NCBI GenBank assembly: GCA_019118505.1
Contig: DWYU01000016.1
Span: 1-43,673 of the forward strand
DNA: 43,673 nucleotides
Source: Candidatus Oscillibacter excrementavium
GTDB taxonomy: Bacteria; Bacillota; Clostridia; Oscillospirales; Oscillospiraceae
Direction: 5' to 3'
A program made the position numbers and the translations under genes. The notes under the pieces were generated by a model, which saw nothing but the letters and a program-made list of their open reading frames with translations, did no database searches and had not been told where the DNA came from. The number at the start of each line of letters is the position of its first letter. Positions within the stretch are counted from its first letter, which is position 1. Positions 7,337-15,467 of the stretch are shown here, piece after piece.

Positions 7337-8812
7337 ATGAATACCAGTATCTATCAGAATATCGCCACCCGCACCGCTGGGGATATTTATATCGGTGTGG
7401 TGGGCCCCGTGCGCACCGGGAAGTCCACCTTCATCAAGCGGTTCATGGAGACCCAGGTGATACCCAACATCGACAACGTCTACCGGAAGGAGCGGGCCCG
7501 GGATGAGCTGCCCCAGAGCGGCTCCGGACGGACCATCATGACCGCCGAGCCCAAATTCGTCCCGGAGGAGGCCGCCCAGATCCAGCTGCCGGACGGGGCC
7601 AGCTTCTCCGTGCGGCTCATCGACTGCGTGGGCTACATGGTGAAGGGGGCCATCGGCCAGATGGAGGACGACGCCCCCCGGATGGTCACCACCCCCTGGT
7701 ACGACCACGAGATCCCCATGACGGAGGCGGCGGAGATCGGCACCCGGAAGGTGATCGCCGAGCACTCCACCATCGGCATCGTCATCACCACCGACGGCAC
7801 CATCTCCGACATCCCCCGGGAGGACTACCTGGAGGCGGAGGAGCGGGTGATCCGGGAGCTGCAGGAGCTGGGAAAGCCCTTCATCGTCCTGCTGAACTCC
7901 GCGGACCCAAAAGGGGACCGGGCCCAGGCCATCGCAAAGGACATCTCCTCCCGGTACGAGGTCCACTGCATGGCCGTCAACTGCCTGGAGCTGGATGAGG
8001 ACGCGGTGGCCGCCATTTTGAAGGCCGTGCTCTACGAGTTCCCCATGCAGGAGCTGGACCTGTTCCTGCCCCCCTGGGTGGACGCCCTGCCGGCGGACCA
8101 CCCCATCAAGGCGGGGCTGTACGATGCCGTCCGGCAGAACACCGCCCAGCTCCACCACATCCGGGAGGTGGAGAACGTCATCGCCGCCCTGGGGGAGAGC
8201 GCCCACATCAGCGAGGCGAAGATCACCGCCATCGACCTGGGCACCGGCGTGGCCGCCGCCCGGCTGGCCCTGCCCCGGGAGCTGTTCTATCAGACGCTGT
8301 CGGAGCAGTCCGGCTTTGAGGTGTCCGACGACGGGGACCTGATGAGCCTGCTGACCAAGCTGGCGGCGGTGAAGGCGGAGTACGACAAGGTGGCCGGGGC
8401 CCTCCACGACGTGCGGGAGACCGGCTACGGCATCGTGGTGCCGGGCATCGACGAGCTGAAGCTGGAGGAGCCGGAGATCATGAAGCAGGGGGGGCGGTAC
8501 GGCGTGCGCCTCAAGGCCAGCGCCCCCAGCATCCACATGATCCGGGCGGACATCGAGACCGCCGTCAGCCCCATTGTGGGCAACGAGAAGCAGTCGGAGG
8601 ACATGGTGAACTACCTGCTCCAGGAGTTCGAGGGGGACACCAGCAAGATCTGGCAGTCCAACATCTTCGGCCGCAGCTTCCACGAGCTGGTGAACGAGGA
8701 CCTGCAGGCCAAGCTGAAGCGGATGCCGGAGGACGCCCGGAAAAAGCTCCAGGAGACCCTGACCCGCATCATCAACGAGGGCAGCGGGGGACTCATCTGC
8801 ATCATTCTGTAA
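7337..8812 (+). CDS. spoIVA: Stage IV sporulation protein A, coat basement-layer ATPase
   Basis: SpoIVA hydrolyses ATP to polymerise on the forespore surface as the platform for the coat. The 491 residues match the B. subtilis length (492). Walker A GPVRTGKST is at residues 23-31, on a TRAFAC-like fold with DCVGYMV as the switch region and TTDGTISDIPREDY in the expected place. The C-terminus GGLICIIL is the conserved end. The ATG at 7337 is preferred because AAAGGACGG precedes it at 7 bases; the in-frame GTG region upstream adds an unconserved 13 residues. It lies alone on +, 2.9 kb from sipL and 4.5 kb from spoVM, whose products bind it. Confidence 0.97.
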   Translation: MNTSIYQNIATRTAGDIYIGVVGPVRTGKSTFIKRFMETQVIPNIDNVYRKERARDELPQSGSGRTIMTAEPKFVPEEAAQIQLPDGASFSVRLIDCVGYMVKGAIGQMEDDAPRMVTTPWYDHEIPMTEAAEIGTRKVIAEHSTIGIVITTDGTISDIPREDYLEAEERVIRELQELGKPFIVLLNSADPKGDRAQAIAKDISSRYEVHCMAVNCLELDEDAVAAILKAVLYEFPMQELDLFLPPWVDALPADHPIKAGLYDAVRQNTAQLHHIREVENVIAALGESAHISEAKITAIDLGTGVAAARLALPRELFYQTLSEQSGFEVSDDGDLMSLLTKLAAVKAEYDKVAGALHDVRETGYGIVVPGIDELKLEEPEIMKQGGRYGVRLKASAPSIHMIRADIETAVSPIVGNEKQSEDMVNYLLQEFEGDTSKIWQSNIFGRSFHELVNEDLQAKLKRMPEDARKKLQETLTRIINEGSGGLICIIL

Positions 8813-8825
8813 ACCAGCGGAAAGA

Positions 8826-8856
8826 GAGGGCGCCGGGTTTCCCCGGCGTCCTCTTG
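8826..8856. terminator. Terminator between spoIVA and the convergent pentapeptide gene
   Basis: GAGGGCGCCGGG (8826-8837), loop TTTC, and CCCGGCGTCCTC (8842-8853) with one G-U pair. Short U-tracts on either side suggest it serves both convergent genes. Confidence 0.65.
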
Positions 8857-8879
8857 TGCTGTCCGCCCGGCGGCCCGCC

Positions 8880-9491
8880 CTACGGCGCCACCCGGATGCC
8901 CAAAATCCGGGCCACCACGGCGGCCTGGGCACTGTTGATGACGGCCCCCTTCAGCTCCCGGCAGGTCTCCGACAGCACGATCCGGTCCAGGGTGCAGGAG
9001 GTCAGGTCCATGCCGGAGAGGTCCGTGCGGAACAGCTCCGCCCCGGTGAGGTCCGTTTTGGAAAGGGTCACTTTTTTCCATCGCATCTCGGACATGGCAG
9101 ACTCTGTAAAGTCACAGTTCTTCACAGAAAAATGCTCCCACACGCCGCCGGTGAGATTGACATAACGAAGGAGCGTCTCCTCCAGCGCGCTGTCCTTCCA
9201 CCGGGACCGGCGCAGGTCCGCCCCGTCCCACTTGCAGCCGGAGAGGCGGCAGTCCTTCCAGTAGGCGGCGGGGAGGCGGCAGCGCTCCATCAGGCAGTCC
9301 GTGAAGGCACAGCCGTAAAAGGCGGCGCCGGAGAAGTCGCAGTCCCGGAACTGGCAGGACTGGAACCGGCAGTCCCGGAAGTCCAGGCCGGCGCCGTCCA
9401 GCCCGGCGGCGGTCTCCTGGGAAAAGTCCCCGCCGGAGAGGAGGTCCCCGGCGTCCCGGGCCCGGTCCAGGGCCTCGGCCAGGGCGCTCAC
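8880..9491 (-). CDS. Pentapeptide repeat protein
   Basis: A 203-residue right-handed quadrilateral beta-helix protein. Repeats of the A(D/N)Lxx form run from about residue 35 to 180, many with Cys or Phe at the centre (CRFQSCQFRDCDFSG; GCAFTDCLMERC; TDLTGAELFRTDLSGMDL). It ends with a non-repeat cap (LKGAVINSAQAAVVARILGI). Family members such as Qnr and MfpA mimic DNA and protect gyrase, but fold alone does not prove that. It starts at GTG 9491, overlapping the stop of the HAD gene as GTGA, so the two are translationally coupled. No signal peptide, so cytoplasmic. Confidence 0.85.
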   Translation of the reverse strand: MSALAEALDRARDAGDLLSGGDFSQETAAGLDGAGLDFRDCRFQSCQFRDCDFSGAAFYGCAFTDCLMERCRLPAAYWKDCRLSGCKWDGADLRRSRWKDSALEETLLRYVNLTGGVWEHFSVKNCDFTESAMSEMRWKKVTLSKTDLTGAELFRTDLSGMDLTSCTLDRIVLSETCRELKGAVINSAQAAVVARILGIRVAP

Positions 9492-10132
9492 GGCCGGGCC
9501 TCCCGCCGCGGGAGCAGCTCCTCAAAGCTCCGGATGTACCTGTCGCAGAAGGCCCGCATGGCCGCCTCATCCTGGGCGAAGAACCCGTCGTAGACCCCCA
9601 CCGTCCGCATCCCGGCGGCCCTGGCGCCCCGGCAGGCGGAGAGGCTGTCGTCGAACACCGTGCAGTCCTCCGGCGCCGCGCCATAGGCCGCGGCGGCGGC
9701 CCGCCACAGGGCCGGGTCCTTTTTCTCCAGCCCCAGGTCGTGGGCCAGGGTGACGCCCTCGAAGTACGGCATCAGGCCCAGGTTCGTCAGGGCGGTGCGG
9801 CAGTGCTCCGGCACGCTGGAGGTCACCACCGCCATCCGGCGCCCCTGGGAGCGGCACTGCTCCAGATACGCCCGGACGCCGGGCTTCACCGTCACGTGGG
9901 CGTAGGCGTCCCTGGCCATCTCCATCCACTCGGCGATGATCTCTTCGCAGGACTCCTCCAGATGGCAGTATGCCTTGGTGAACTTGGCCGCCAGGGGCAG
10001 GATGGTGTGGGCCACCCCCTCGTAGTATTCGTGGGTGTAGGGCAGGCCCCGCCGGGCCAGGAATTCCCGGTCCACGTCCTTCCAGACGCCGTTGGAGTCG
10101 ATCAGCGTCCCATCCATGTCAAACAGCAGCAT
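9488..10132 (-). CDS. HAD-superfamily phosphatase (phosphoglycolate phosphatase/beta-PGM type)
   Basis: A 214-residue haloacid dehalogenase hydrolase. Motif I is LLFDMDGTLID (residues 2-12, nucleophile Asp5, acid/base Asp7), motif II VVTSS, motif III the Lys in GLEKKDP, and motif IV VFDDSLSA. A helical C1 cap lies at about residues 15-90. The open frame continues far upstream as antisense to the EamA gene; the true start is ATG 10132, with GGAGG at 6 bases. The substrate cannot be deduced. It is coupled to the pentapeptide gene through the GTGA overlap. Confidence 0.88.
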   Translation of the reverse strand: MLLFDMDGTLIDSNGVWKDVDREFLARRGLPYTHEYYEGVAHTILPLAAKFTKAYCHLEESCEEIIAEWMEMARDAYAHVTVKPGVRAYLEQCRSQGRRMAVVTSSVPEHCRTALTNLGLMPYFEGVTLAHDLGLEKKDPALWRAAAAAYGAAPEDCTVFDDSLSACRGARAAGMRTVGVYDGFFAQDEAAMRAFCDRYIRSFEELLPRREARP

Positions 10133-10279
10133 CGGCGGCCTCCTCTCCGGGCGCGGGTCTTGCCATTTCCGCCCCGTTGTGTTAAAATGCAGACTTGTTC
10201 GCAGCCCATGGGGGCCGCTGCGCGAAGTTTGCAGGAGTTTGCCAAAGTATAGCATAGATCCTGGTGAGGAGCAAGTCCG

Positions 10280-11197
10280 ATGAAAGTCAATCGCATCCGT
10301 CAAAACGTGTTTCCCGTGCTGGCGGCCCTGATCTGGGGCACCGCCTTTGTGGCCCAGAGCGTGGCGGCCGACTCCGTGGAACCCTTCACCTTCACCGCCG
10401 CCCGAAGCGCGGTGGCATTCCTCTTTCTGCTGGTGCTGTGTCTGGTGTTCCGGGCCCTGCGGCGGCGGGATTTTCAGGAAAACGCCCAGCCCCGGCCCGG
10501 CTCCCGGCGGGATTTGGCGGTGGGCGGCATCTGCTGCGGCGTGGCCCTGACGGCGGCCGTCAATCTCCAGCAGATGGGGCTGGAGACCACCTCCTCCGGC
10601 AAGGCGGGGTTCATCACGGCGCTGTATATCGTCCTGGTGCCCATCGCCGGGCTCTTCCTCCATCGAAAGGCGCCCAGGGCTATCTGGCTCAGCGTGGCCC
10701 TGGCGGTGGTGGGGCTCTACCTGCTGTGCGTGCAGGAGTCCTTCTCCATCACCCAGGGGGACTTTTATGTGCTGCTGTGCGCCTTCTGCTTCACCGGACA
10801 CATCCTGATCATCGATCACTTCACCCAGAAGGTGGACGGCGTGGCCCTCTCCTGTGCGCAGTTCCTGGTGGTGACGGTGCTCTCCGCGGCCATGATGCTG
10901 GCGACGGAGTCCCCCAACTGGGCGGGACTGCTGGAGTGCATCGGCCCCATCCTGTATGTGGGCATCTTCTCCAGCGGCGTGGGGTACACCCTCCAGATCC
11001 TGGCCCAGAAGGACTCCAACCCCGCGGTGGTGTCGCTGCTGCTGAGCCTGGAGTCCGTGTTCGCCACCATCGCCGGGGCGCTGATCCTGGGGGACCGGAT
11101 GAGCGGGAAGGAGTACCTGGGCTGCGTGCTGATGCTCGCTGCGGTGGTGCTGGCCCAGCTGCCGGACTTCCGGAGCAAGCAGGCGGCGGAAAAATAG
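10280..11197 (+). CDS. EamA/DMT-family transporter (drug/metabolite exporter)
   Basis: A 305-residue inner membrane protein with ten predicted hydrophobic spans arranged as two EamA halves: first repeat FPVLAALIWGTAFVAQSVA onward, second half from about residue 155, with the family's Gly/Pro-rich helix (LLSLESVFATIAGALILGD) near the C-terminus. GGTGAGGAG is the ribosome site. Members export amino acids or small metabolites; the substrate is unknown. It is monocistronic and divergent from the HAD gene, with a strong terminator downstream. Confidence 0.9.
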   Translation: MKVNRIRQNVFPVLAALIWGTAFVAQSVAADSVEPFTFTAARSAVAFLFLLVLCLVFRALRRRDFQENAQPRPGSRRDLAVGGICCGVALTAAVNLQQMGLETTSSGKAGFITALYIVLVPIAGLFLHRKAPRAIWLSVALAVVGLYLLCVQESFSITQGDFYVLLCAFCFTGHILIIDHFTQKVDGVALSCAQFLVVTVLSAAMMLATESPNWAGLLECIGPILYVGIFSSGVGYTLQILAQKDSNPAVVSLLLSLESVFATIAGALILGDRMSGKEYLGCVLMLAAVVLAQLPDFRSKQAAEK

Positions 11198-11203
11198 CGT
11201 TTG

Positions 11204-11241
11204 CAACAGGGATGCCGCTTTTTGGCGTCCCTGTTGATTTT
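11204..11241 (+). terminator. Terminator after the EamA gene
   Basis: Stem CAACAGGGATGCC (11204-11216) with GGCGTCCCTGTTG (11224-11236), one G-U pair, loop GCTTTTT, followed by ATTTTTGG. Confidence 0.85.
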
Positions 11242-11244
11242 TGG

Positions 11245-11274
11245 TTGGACAAACTGGAAATCCTGTGGTATACT
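11245..11274 (+). promoter_or_regulatory. Extended -10 promoter for tagA-tmk
   Basis: TTGGAC (11245-11250), 18 bases, TATACT (11269-11274), with TGG directly ahead forming the extended TGn element. It lies 35 bases before the ATG at 11309. Confidence 0.65.
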
Positions 11275-11308
11275 GCTATCCTGTATGAGTATGTAGTGAG
11301 GTGATTCC

Positions 11309-12028
11309 ATGCGCATCGACGTGCTGGGCGTGGGCTTCGACAACCTAACCATGGCGGAGGCTGTGGAGCGGGGGATGGAGCTGGTCCGCAGTCCGGGGGC
11401 CCATTACGTGGTGACCCCCAATCCGGAGATCGTGGAGGTCTGCCGGGAGGACCGGTCGGCCCAGGCCGCCGTCAACGGCGCGGACCTGGTGCTGGCGGAC
11501 GGCGTGGGCGTCATCAAGGGCGCGGCCATGCTGGGGACGCCTCTGAAGGAGAGAACGCCGGGCATTGAATTTGCCGCCCATCTGATGGACAGACTGGCGG
11601 AGGAGGGGAGGTCCCTCTATCTGCTGGGGGCCAAGCCCGGCGTGGCGGAGCAGGCGGCGGCGAAGCTGGAGGCGGCCCATCCGGGGCTGCGGATCGCCGG
11701 CACCTACGACGGCTATTTCAAAGAGGACGGCCCGGTGGTGGAGGACATCCGCCGCAGCGGCGCGGAGGTGGTGTTCGTCTGCCTGGGGGCCCCCAAGCAG
11801 GAGAAGTGGATGGCGAAAAACGGTGCCGCCACCGGCGCCCATCTGCTGTGCGGCCTGGGGGGCAGCCTGGACGTGTTCGCCGGCGTGGTGGAGCGGGCCC
11901 CGAAATTCTGGTCCGACCACGGGCTGGAGTGGTTCTACCGCCTGTGCAGGGAGCCCCGCCGCATCGGCCGCATGATGAAGCTGCCGCTGTTTTTAATCCA
12001 TGTCAAGCAGGAGAAAAAGCGCAGATGA
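11309..12028 (+). CDS. tagA: WecG/TagA/CpsF family glycosyltransferase (GT26)
   Basis: Transfers an N-acetylhexosamine (ManNAc in TagA) onto undecaprenyl-PP-GlcNAc for wall polymer synthesis, at the cytoplasmic membrane face. The 239 residues contain the GT26 blocks: TPNPEIV (about 34-40), LADGVGVI with the conserved Asp (about 63-70), FVCLGAPKQEKWM (about 153-165), GLGGSLDVFAG and the C-terminal GLEWFYRLCREPRRI. The start ATG follows TAGTGAGGTGATTCC. It overlaps tmk by four bases (ATGA). No other teichoic acid genes lie nearby, so the exact sugar is open. Confidence 0.9.
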   Translation: MRIDVLGVGFDNLTMAEAVERGMELVRSPGAHYVVTPNPEIVEVCREDRSAQAAVNGADLVLADGVGVIKGAAMLGTPLKERTPGIEFAAHLMDRLAEEGRSLYLLGAKPGVAEQAAAKLEAAHPGLRIAGTYDGYFKEDGPVVEDIRRSGAEVVFVCLGAPKQEKWMAKNGAATGAHLLCGLGGSLDVFAGVVERAPKFWSDHGLEWFYRLCREPRRIGRMMKLPLFLIHVKQEKKRR

Positions 12029-12693
12029 GTGGAAAACTGATCGTATTCGAGGGCACTGACGGCTCCGGCAAGGCCACCCAGGCAAAGCTGCTGTGCGAGA
12101 CTCTGGCGGAGCGCGGGCTGGCGTATCGGGAGATCGACTTTCCCCGGTACGGCAACCCCTTTGCCGAGCCCGCCAACCTCTATCTCCACGGGGCCCTGGG
12201 CAGCCACCCCGGGGACGTGAACGCCTACGCCGCCTCGGTGCTGTACGCCGTGGACCGGTTCGCCTCCTACAAGGAGGACTGGGGCCGGTTCTATGAGGAG
12301 GGCGGCATCGTGGTGGCCAACCGGTACACCACCTCCAACGCCGTCCACCAGGCCTCCAAGCTGCCGGCGGATGAGCGGCGGGAGTTCCTGGACTGGCTGT
12401 TCGACCTGGAATATCACCGCATGGGCCTGCCGGAGCCGGACCTGGTGCTGTATCTGGACCTGCCCACGGAGGTGTCGGAGCAGATGCTCCGCCGCCGGGA
12501 GCAGGCCACCGCCACCGCCGCGGACATCCACGAGCAGGACGGGGACTATCTCCGCCGCTGCCGGGAGAGCGCCCGCCAGATCGCCCGGGACCTGGGCTGG
12601 TCCGTGGTGGACTGTGCGGAGGGGGATCATCCCCGGACGGTGGAGGACATCCGCCAGGAGGTGCTGCGCCGGGCGGAGCCCCTGCTGGGATAG
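12025..12693 (+). CDS. tmk: Thymidylate kinase
   Basis: Phosphorylates dTMP to dTDP. The 222 residues have the P-loop FEGTDGSGKATQ (about 8-19), the DR(Y/F) motif seen as AVDRFASYKEDW, the NRYTTSN substrate loop and the lid region near LRRREQATATA. The length is slightly above the usual 205-215. GKAT instead of GKST in the P-loop is a small deviation seen in clostridial family members. The start overlaps the tagA stop as ATGA, with AGGAG 12 bases upstream, so translation is coupled. Confidence 0.93.
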   Translation: MSGKLIVFEGTDGSGKATQAKLLCETLAERGLAYREIDFPRYGNPFAEPANLYLHGALGSHPGDVNAYAASVLYAVDRFASYKEDWGRFYEEGGIVVANRYTTSNAVHQASKLPADERREFLDWLFDLEYHRMGLPEPDLVLYLDLPTEVSEQMLRRREQATATAADIHEQDGDYLRRCRESARQIARDLGWSVVDCAEGDHPRTVEDIRQEVLRRAEPLLG

Positions 12694-12721
12694 GGGCTGT
12701 CCCACCCGGAAGCGGAGAAAA

Positions 12722-12745
12722 TGGGACGCGCCGTCCCACTTTCCC
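12722..12745 (-). terminator. Terminator of the Cys-rich micro-protein gene
   Basis: Perfect hairpin TGGGACG-CGC-CGTCCCA (12722-12738); read on minus it is followed by TTTTCTCC, so it ends the minus-strand transcript. It may also stop tmk read-through. Confidence 0.55.
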
Positions 12746-12752
12746 ACAGGGC

Positions 12753-12914
12753 TCAGCAGCAGCCGCTGCCGCAGTTGTCATTGCCGCAGCCGCAGCCACA
12801 GCCGCAGCTGCCGCCGCCCAGGGCGTTTCCGCTGCCGCAGCAACAGCAGATCAGCACCACGATGATGATGAGCCACAGGCAGGAGCAGTTGTTGTTTCCG
12901 TTGTTGAAGCACAT
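12753..12914 (-). CDS. Cys/Gly-rich small membrane protein, 53 aa
   Basis: Starts MCFNNGNNNCSC, continues with one hydrophobic helix (LWLIIIVVLICCCC, residues 13-26), and ends in a Gly-Cys tail (GCGCGCGNDNCGSGCC) with 15 Cys in total. GAGGTGA sits 6 bases before the ATG. Similar clostridial peptides are sometimes labelled 'chorion class high-cysteine protein' purely from composition; true function is unknown. The Cys clusters could form disulfides in a spore coat or bind metal, which is inference. It is convergent with tmk and divergent from mltG. Confidence 0.75.
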   Translation of the reverse strand: MCFNNGNNNCSCLWLIIIVVLICCCCGSGNALGGGSCGCGCGCGNDNCGSGCC

Positions 12915-13062
12915 ACTTGTCACCTCGCTTTGAGACCATTCTATGCGCCGCGGTCCCCAAAGGGGGCCTGGCCGCGCAAAAAAATTCAGGATGCGGGGGA
13001 GATTTCTCCCATCCGGAACCGTCTCCGGCAAAACCGGCCGGAGGAGAAACAGGGAGGTACCT

Positions 13063-14226
13063 ATGTCTGATTACAAAAATGGAGATACCGCCAGCTGGGA
13101 TTCCGCCCAGGTGCGCCGCAGCCAGGCGGGGCAGTCCGGAGGGGGGCGGCGGCCGCCCCAGCAGCGCCGGCGCCGCCGGATCAACCCGATCCTGTATATC
13201 CTCTGCGTACTGGTGGCCTCCGCCATCCTGGCGGGAGTGGGCTGGCTGCTGGCCAGCGACCTGTTCGCCTTCAGCCGGGAGATCCCGTCCACCCAGGACA
13301 TCACCATCGAGGTGACCGCCGAGGACGATATGGGCTCCATCGCCGACAAGCTCCAGAACGCGGGCCTCATCAAGTACAAGTGGTTCTTCCGGCTGTTCGC
13401 CGCCGTCACCGGCGCCAGCGACGACGTGGGCATCGGCACCTACACCCTGAACACCGATATGGACTACCACGCCCTCATCGCCGGGATGCACAGCTCCTCC
13501 GGCAACCTCAGCGCCGAGACGGTGACCGTCACCATCCCGGAGGGCTACACCGTCCGGCAGACCATCGCCCTGCTGGCGGAGAAGGGCGTCAACACGGAAG
13601 AGGCCCTGACGGAGGCCGCCCAGACCGGCGACTTTGACTACGACTTCATCGACAACGACTCCGAGGACCTGAGCCGGCTGGAGGGCTTCCTCTTCCCGGA
13701 CACCTATGAGTTCTATGTGGGCCACAACCCGGAGGACGCCCTGGACCGGCTGCTGCGGAACTTCGTCAGCCGGATGGACGAGGACCGGATGGCCCAGGTG
13801 GAGGCCTCCGACTACTCCCTGCGGGAGATCATCACCATCGCCTCTCTGATCGAGGAGGAGACCGACGGCACCGACCAGGCCAACATCGCCTCCGTCATCT
13901 ACAACCGGCTGGAGGGTCCCGGCGACAAGCAGGGTACCTACGGCCTGCTGCAGATCGACGCGTCGCTGCTGTACGCCCTGCCGGACCACACCGGCCCCAT
14001 CACCAGCGCGGACATGCAGACCGACTCCCCCTATAACCTGTATCAGCACGCGGGCCTGCCCCCCACGCCCATCTCCAACCCGGGCCTGGCCTCCATCGAC
14101 GCGGCGCTGAATCCCAACAGCACGAATTACTATTACTACGCCCTGGGCACCGACGGCAAGCACCACTTCTCCACCACCCTGGCGGAGCACAATGCGTTCG
14201 TCAACAGCAGCTCCTATGGCGGATAA
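13063..14226 (+). CDS. mltG: Endolytic murein transglycosylase MltG (YceG-like)
   Basis: Membrane-anchored lytic transglycosylase that cuts nascent glycan strands. The N-terminus is a long basic, Gln/Arg-rich cytoplasmic region (about 1-45) and one transmembrane helix (about 46-66, ILYILCVLVASAILAGVGWL). A LysM-like subdomain follows, with the YceG catalytic domain. The catalytic Glu is residue 264 (ASLIEEET, equal to E. coli Glu218). LEGFLFPDTYEF and LPPTPISNPGLASIDAALNP are the other signature blocks. 387 residues is normal. GGGAGG at 13052 fixes the ATG. It overlaps the next gene by 11 bases; the mltG-U32 pairing also occurs in B. subtilis (yrrL...yrrN-yrrO). Confidence 0.95.
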   Translation: MSDYKNGDTASWDSAQVRRSQAGQSGGGRRPPQQRRRRRINPILYILCVLVASAILAGVGWLLASDLFAFSREIPSTQDITIEVTAEDDMGSIADKLQNAGLIKYKWFFRLFAAVTGASDDVGIGTYTLNTDMDYHALIAGMHSSSGNLSAETVTVTIPEGYTVRQTIALLAEKGVNTEEALTEAAQTGDFDYDFIDNDSEDLSRLEGFLFPDTYEFYVGHNPEDALDRLLRNFVSRMDEDRMAQVEASDYSLREIITIASLIEEETDGTDQANIASVIYNRLEGPGDKQGTYGLLQIDASLLYALPDHTGPITSADMQTDSPYNLYQHAGLPPTPISNPGLASIDAALNPNSTNYYYYALGTDGKHHFSTTLAEHNAFVNSSSYGG

Positions 14227-15445
14227 GCGGAACAGGCCGGAGCTGTTGGCTCCGGCGGGGGACATGGAGCGGCTGAAAATGGCCGTGCTCTACGGCGCGG
14301 ACGCGGTGTATCTGGCGGGCACCAGCTTTGGGATGCGGGCCTTTGCCGGCAACTTCTCCCCGGAGGAGCTGCCCCAGGCGGTGGCCTTTGCCCATGACCA
14401 CGGCGTCCGGGTCCACTGCACCATCAACACCATGCCCCGGAACGACGAGGTGTCCCGCCTGCCGGAGCACCTGGAGCGGCTGAACGACGCCGGGGTGGAC
14501 GCCCTGATCGTGGCGGACCTGGGGGCCTTTTCCCTCGCGGGGAAGTACGCCCCCCGGTGCCAGCGGCACATCTCCACCCAGGCCAGCATCTGCAACTACG
14601 AGACCGCCCGGGCCTGGCACGACCTGGGGGCCAGCCGGGTGATCCTGGCCCGGGAGCTGAGTCTGGAGGAGATCCGCACCATCCGGGACAAGACCCCGGC
14701 GGACCTGGAGATCGAGGTCTTCGTCCACGGCGCCATGTGCGTCAGCTACTCGGGGCGGTGCCTGCTCTCCAACTATATGACCGGCCGGGACTCCAGCCGG
14801 GGCGCCTGCGCCCAGCCCTGCCGGTACCAGTACGCCCTGGTGGAGGAGAAGCGGCCGGGGGAGTATTTCCCGGTGTTTGAGGACCAGCAGGGGACCTATA
14901 TTCTGAACTCCCGGGACATGTGCATGATCGACCACCTGGGGGACCTGTGCGACGCGGGCCTCTCCAGCCTGAAGATCGAGGGCCGGGCCAAGTCCGCCTA
15001 CTACGCGGCCATCGTCACCGGCGCCTACCGCCACTGCCTGGACGCGGCGGCGGCCGGGGAGCCCATGGACCCGGTCTGGCGGGACGAGGTGGAGCATGTG
15101 AGCCACCGGCCCTACTCCACCGGCTTCTACTACGGCCCGCCGGGCCAGTATTACGCCACCTCCCGCTATGTCCGGGAGTGGCAGGTGGCGGCGGTGGTGA
15201 CGGACTGCGACAGCGCCGGACACGCCACGCTGTCCCTGCGGAACAAGTTCCGGACCGGTGACACGGTGGAGATCGTGGGCCCGGACCTGCGCCCCTTCTC
15301 CATGACCGTGCCGGAGATGCGGGACGAGGCGGGGGAGCCCTTGGAGGAGCCCCGCAACCCACAGATGAAATTCTATATGGACCTCCCCAAGGCGGTGCCG
15401 CCGGATTCCCTGGTGCGCCGCGGGGTGGACCTGTCAGCCAAATGA
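14216..15445 (+). CDS. U32-family protein, probable tRNA 5-hydroxyuridine synthesis protein TrhP
   Basis: Peptidase-U32 family enzymes of this branch (TrhP/YegQ) use prephenate and an Fe-S centre to hydroxylate U34 of tRNA. The 409 residues begin ELLAPAGDMERLKMAVLYGA, the typical TIM-barrel opening. The diagnostic block is FVHGAMCVSYSGRCLLSNY then GACAQPCRY, with the conserved cysteines. SLKIEGRAKS follows, and a C-terminal beta domain (about 320-400). It begins inside mltG with only a weak ribosome site, so it is likely coupled to mltG. Neighbourhood with mltG as in Bacillus supports TrhP over RlhA. Confidence 0.82.
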   Translation: MADKRNRPELLAPAGDMERLKMAVLYGADAVYLAGTSFGMRAFAGNFSPEELPQAVAFAHDHGVRVHCTINTMPRNDEVSRLPEHLERLNDAGVDALIVADLGAFSLAGKYAPRCQRHISTQASICNYETARAWHDLGASRVILARELSLEEIRTIRDKTPADLEIEVFVHGAMCVSYSGRCLLSNYMTGRDSSRGACAQPCRYQYALVEEKRPGEYFPVFEDQQGTYILNSRDMCMIDHLGDLCDAGLSSLKIEGRAKSAYYAAIVTGAYRHCLDAAAAGEPMDPVWRDEVEHVSHRPYSTGFYYGPPGQYYATSRYVREWQVAAVVTDCDSAGHATLSLRNKFRTGDTVEIVGPDLRPFSMTVPEMRDEAGEPLEEPRNPQMKFYMDLPKAVPPDSLVRRGVDLSAK

Positions 15446-15467
15446 GGAAAAGCGAGGAGAGAAGACT

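Noticed and set aside
7271-8932. 553-residue open frame on minus
   Set aside because: Shadow of spoIVA.
10133-11206. N-terminal extension of the HAD gene to 11206
   Set aside because: It runs antisense through the EamA gene; the HAD motif I begins at residue 2 from ATG 10132, which has its own GGAGG.
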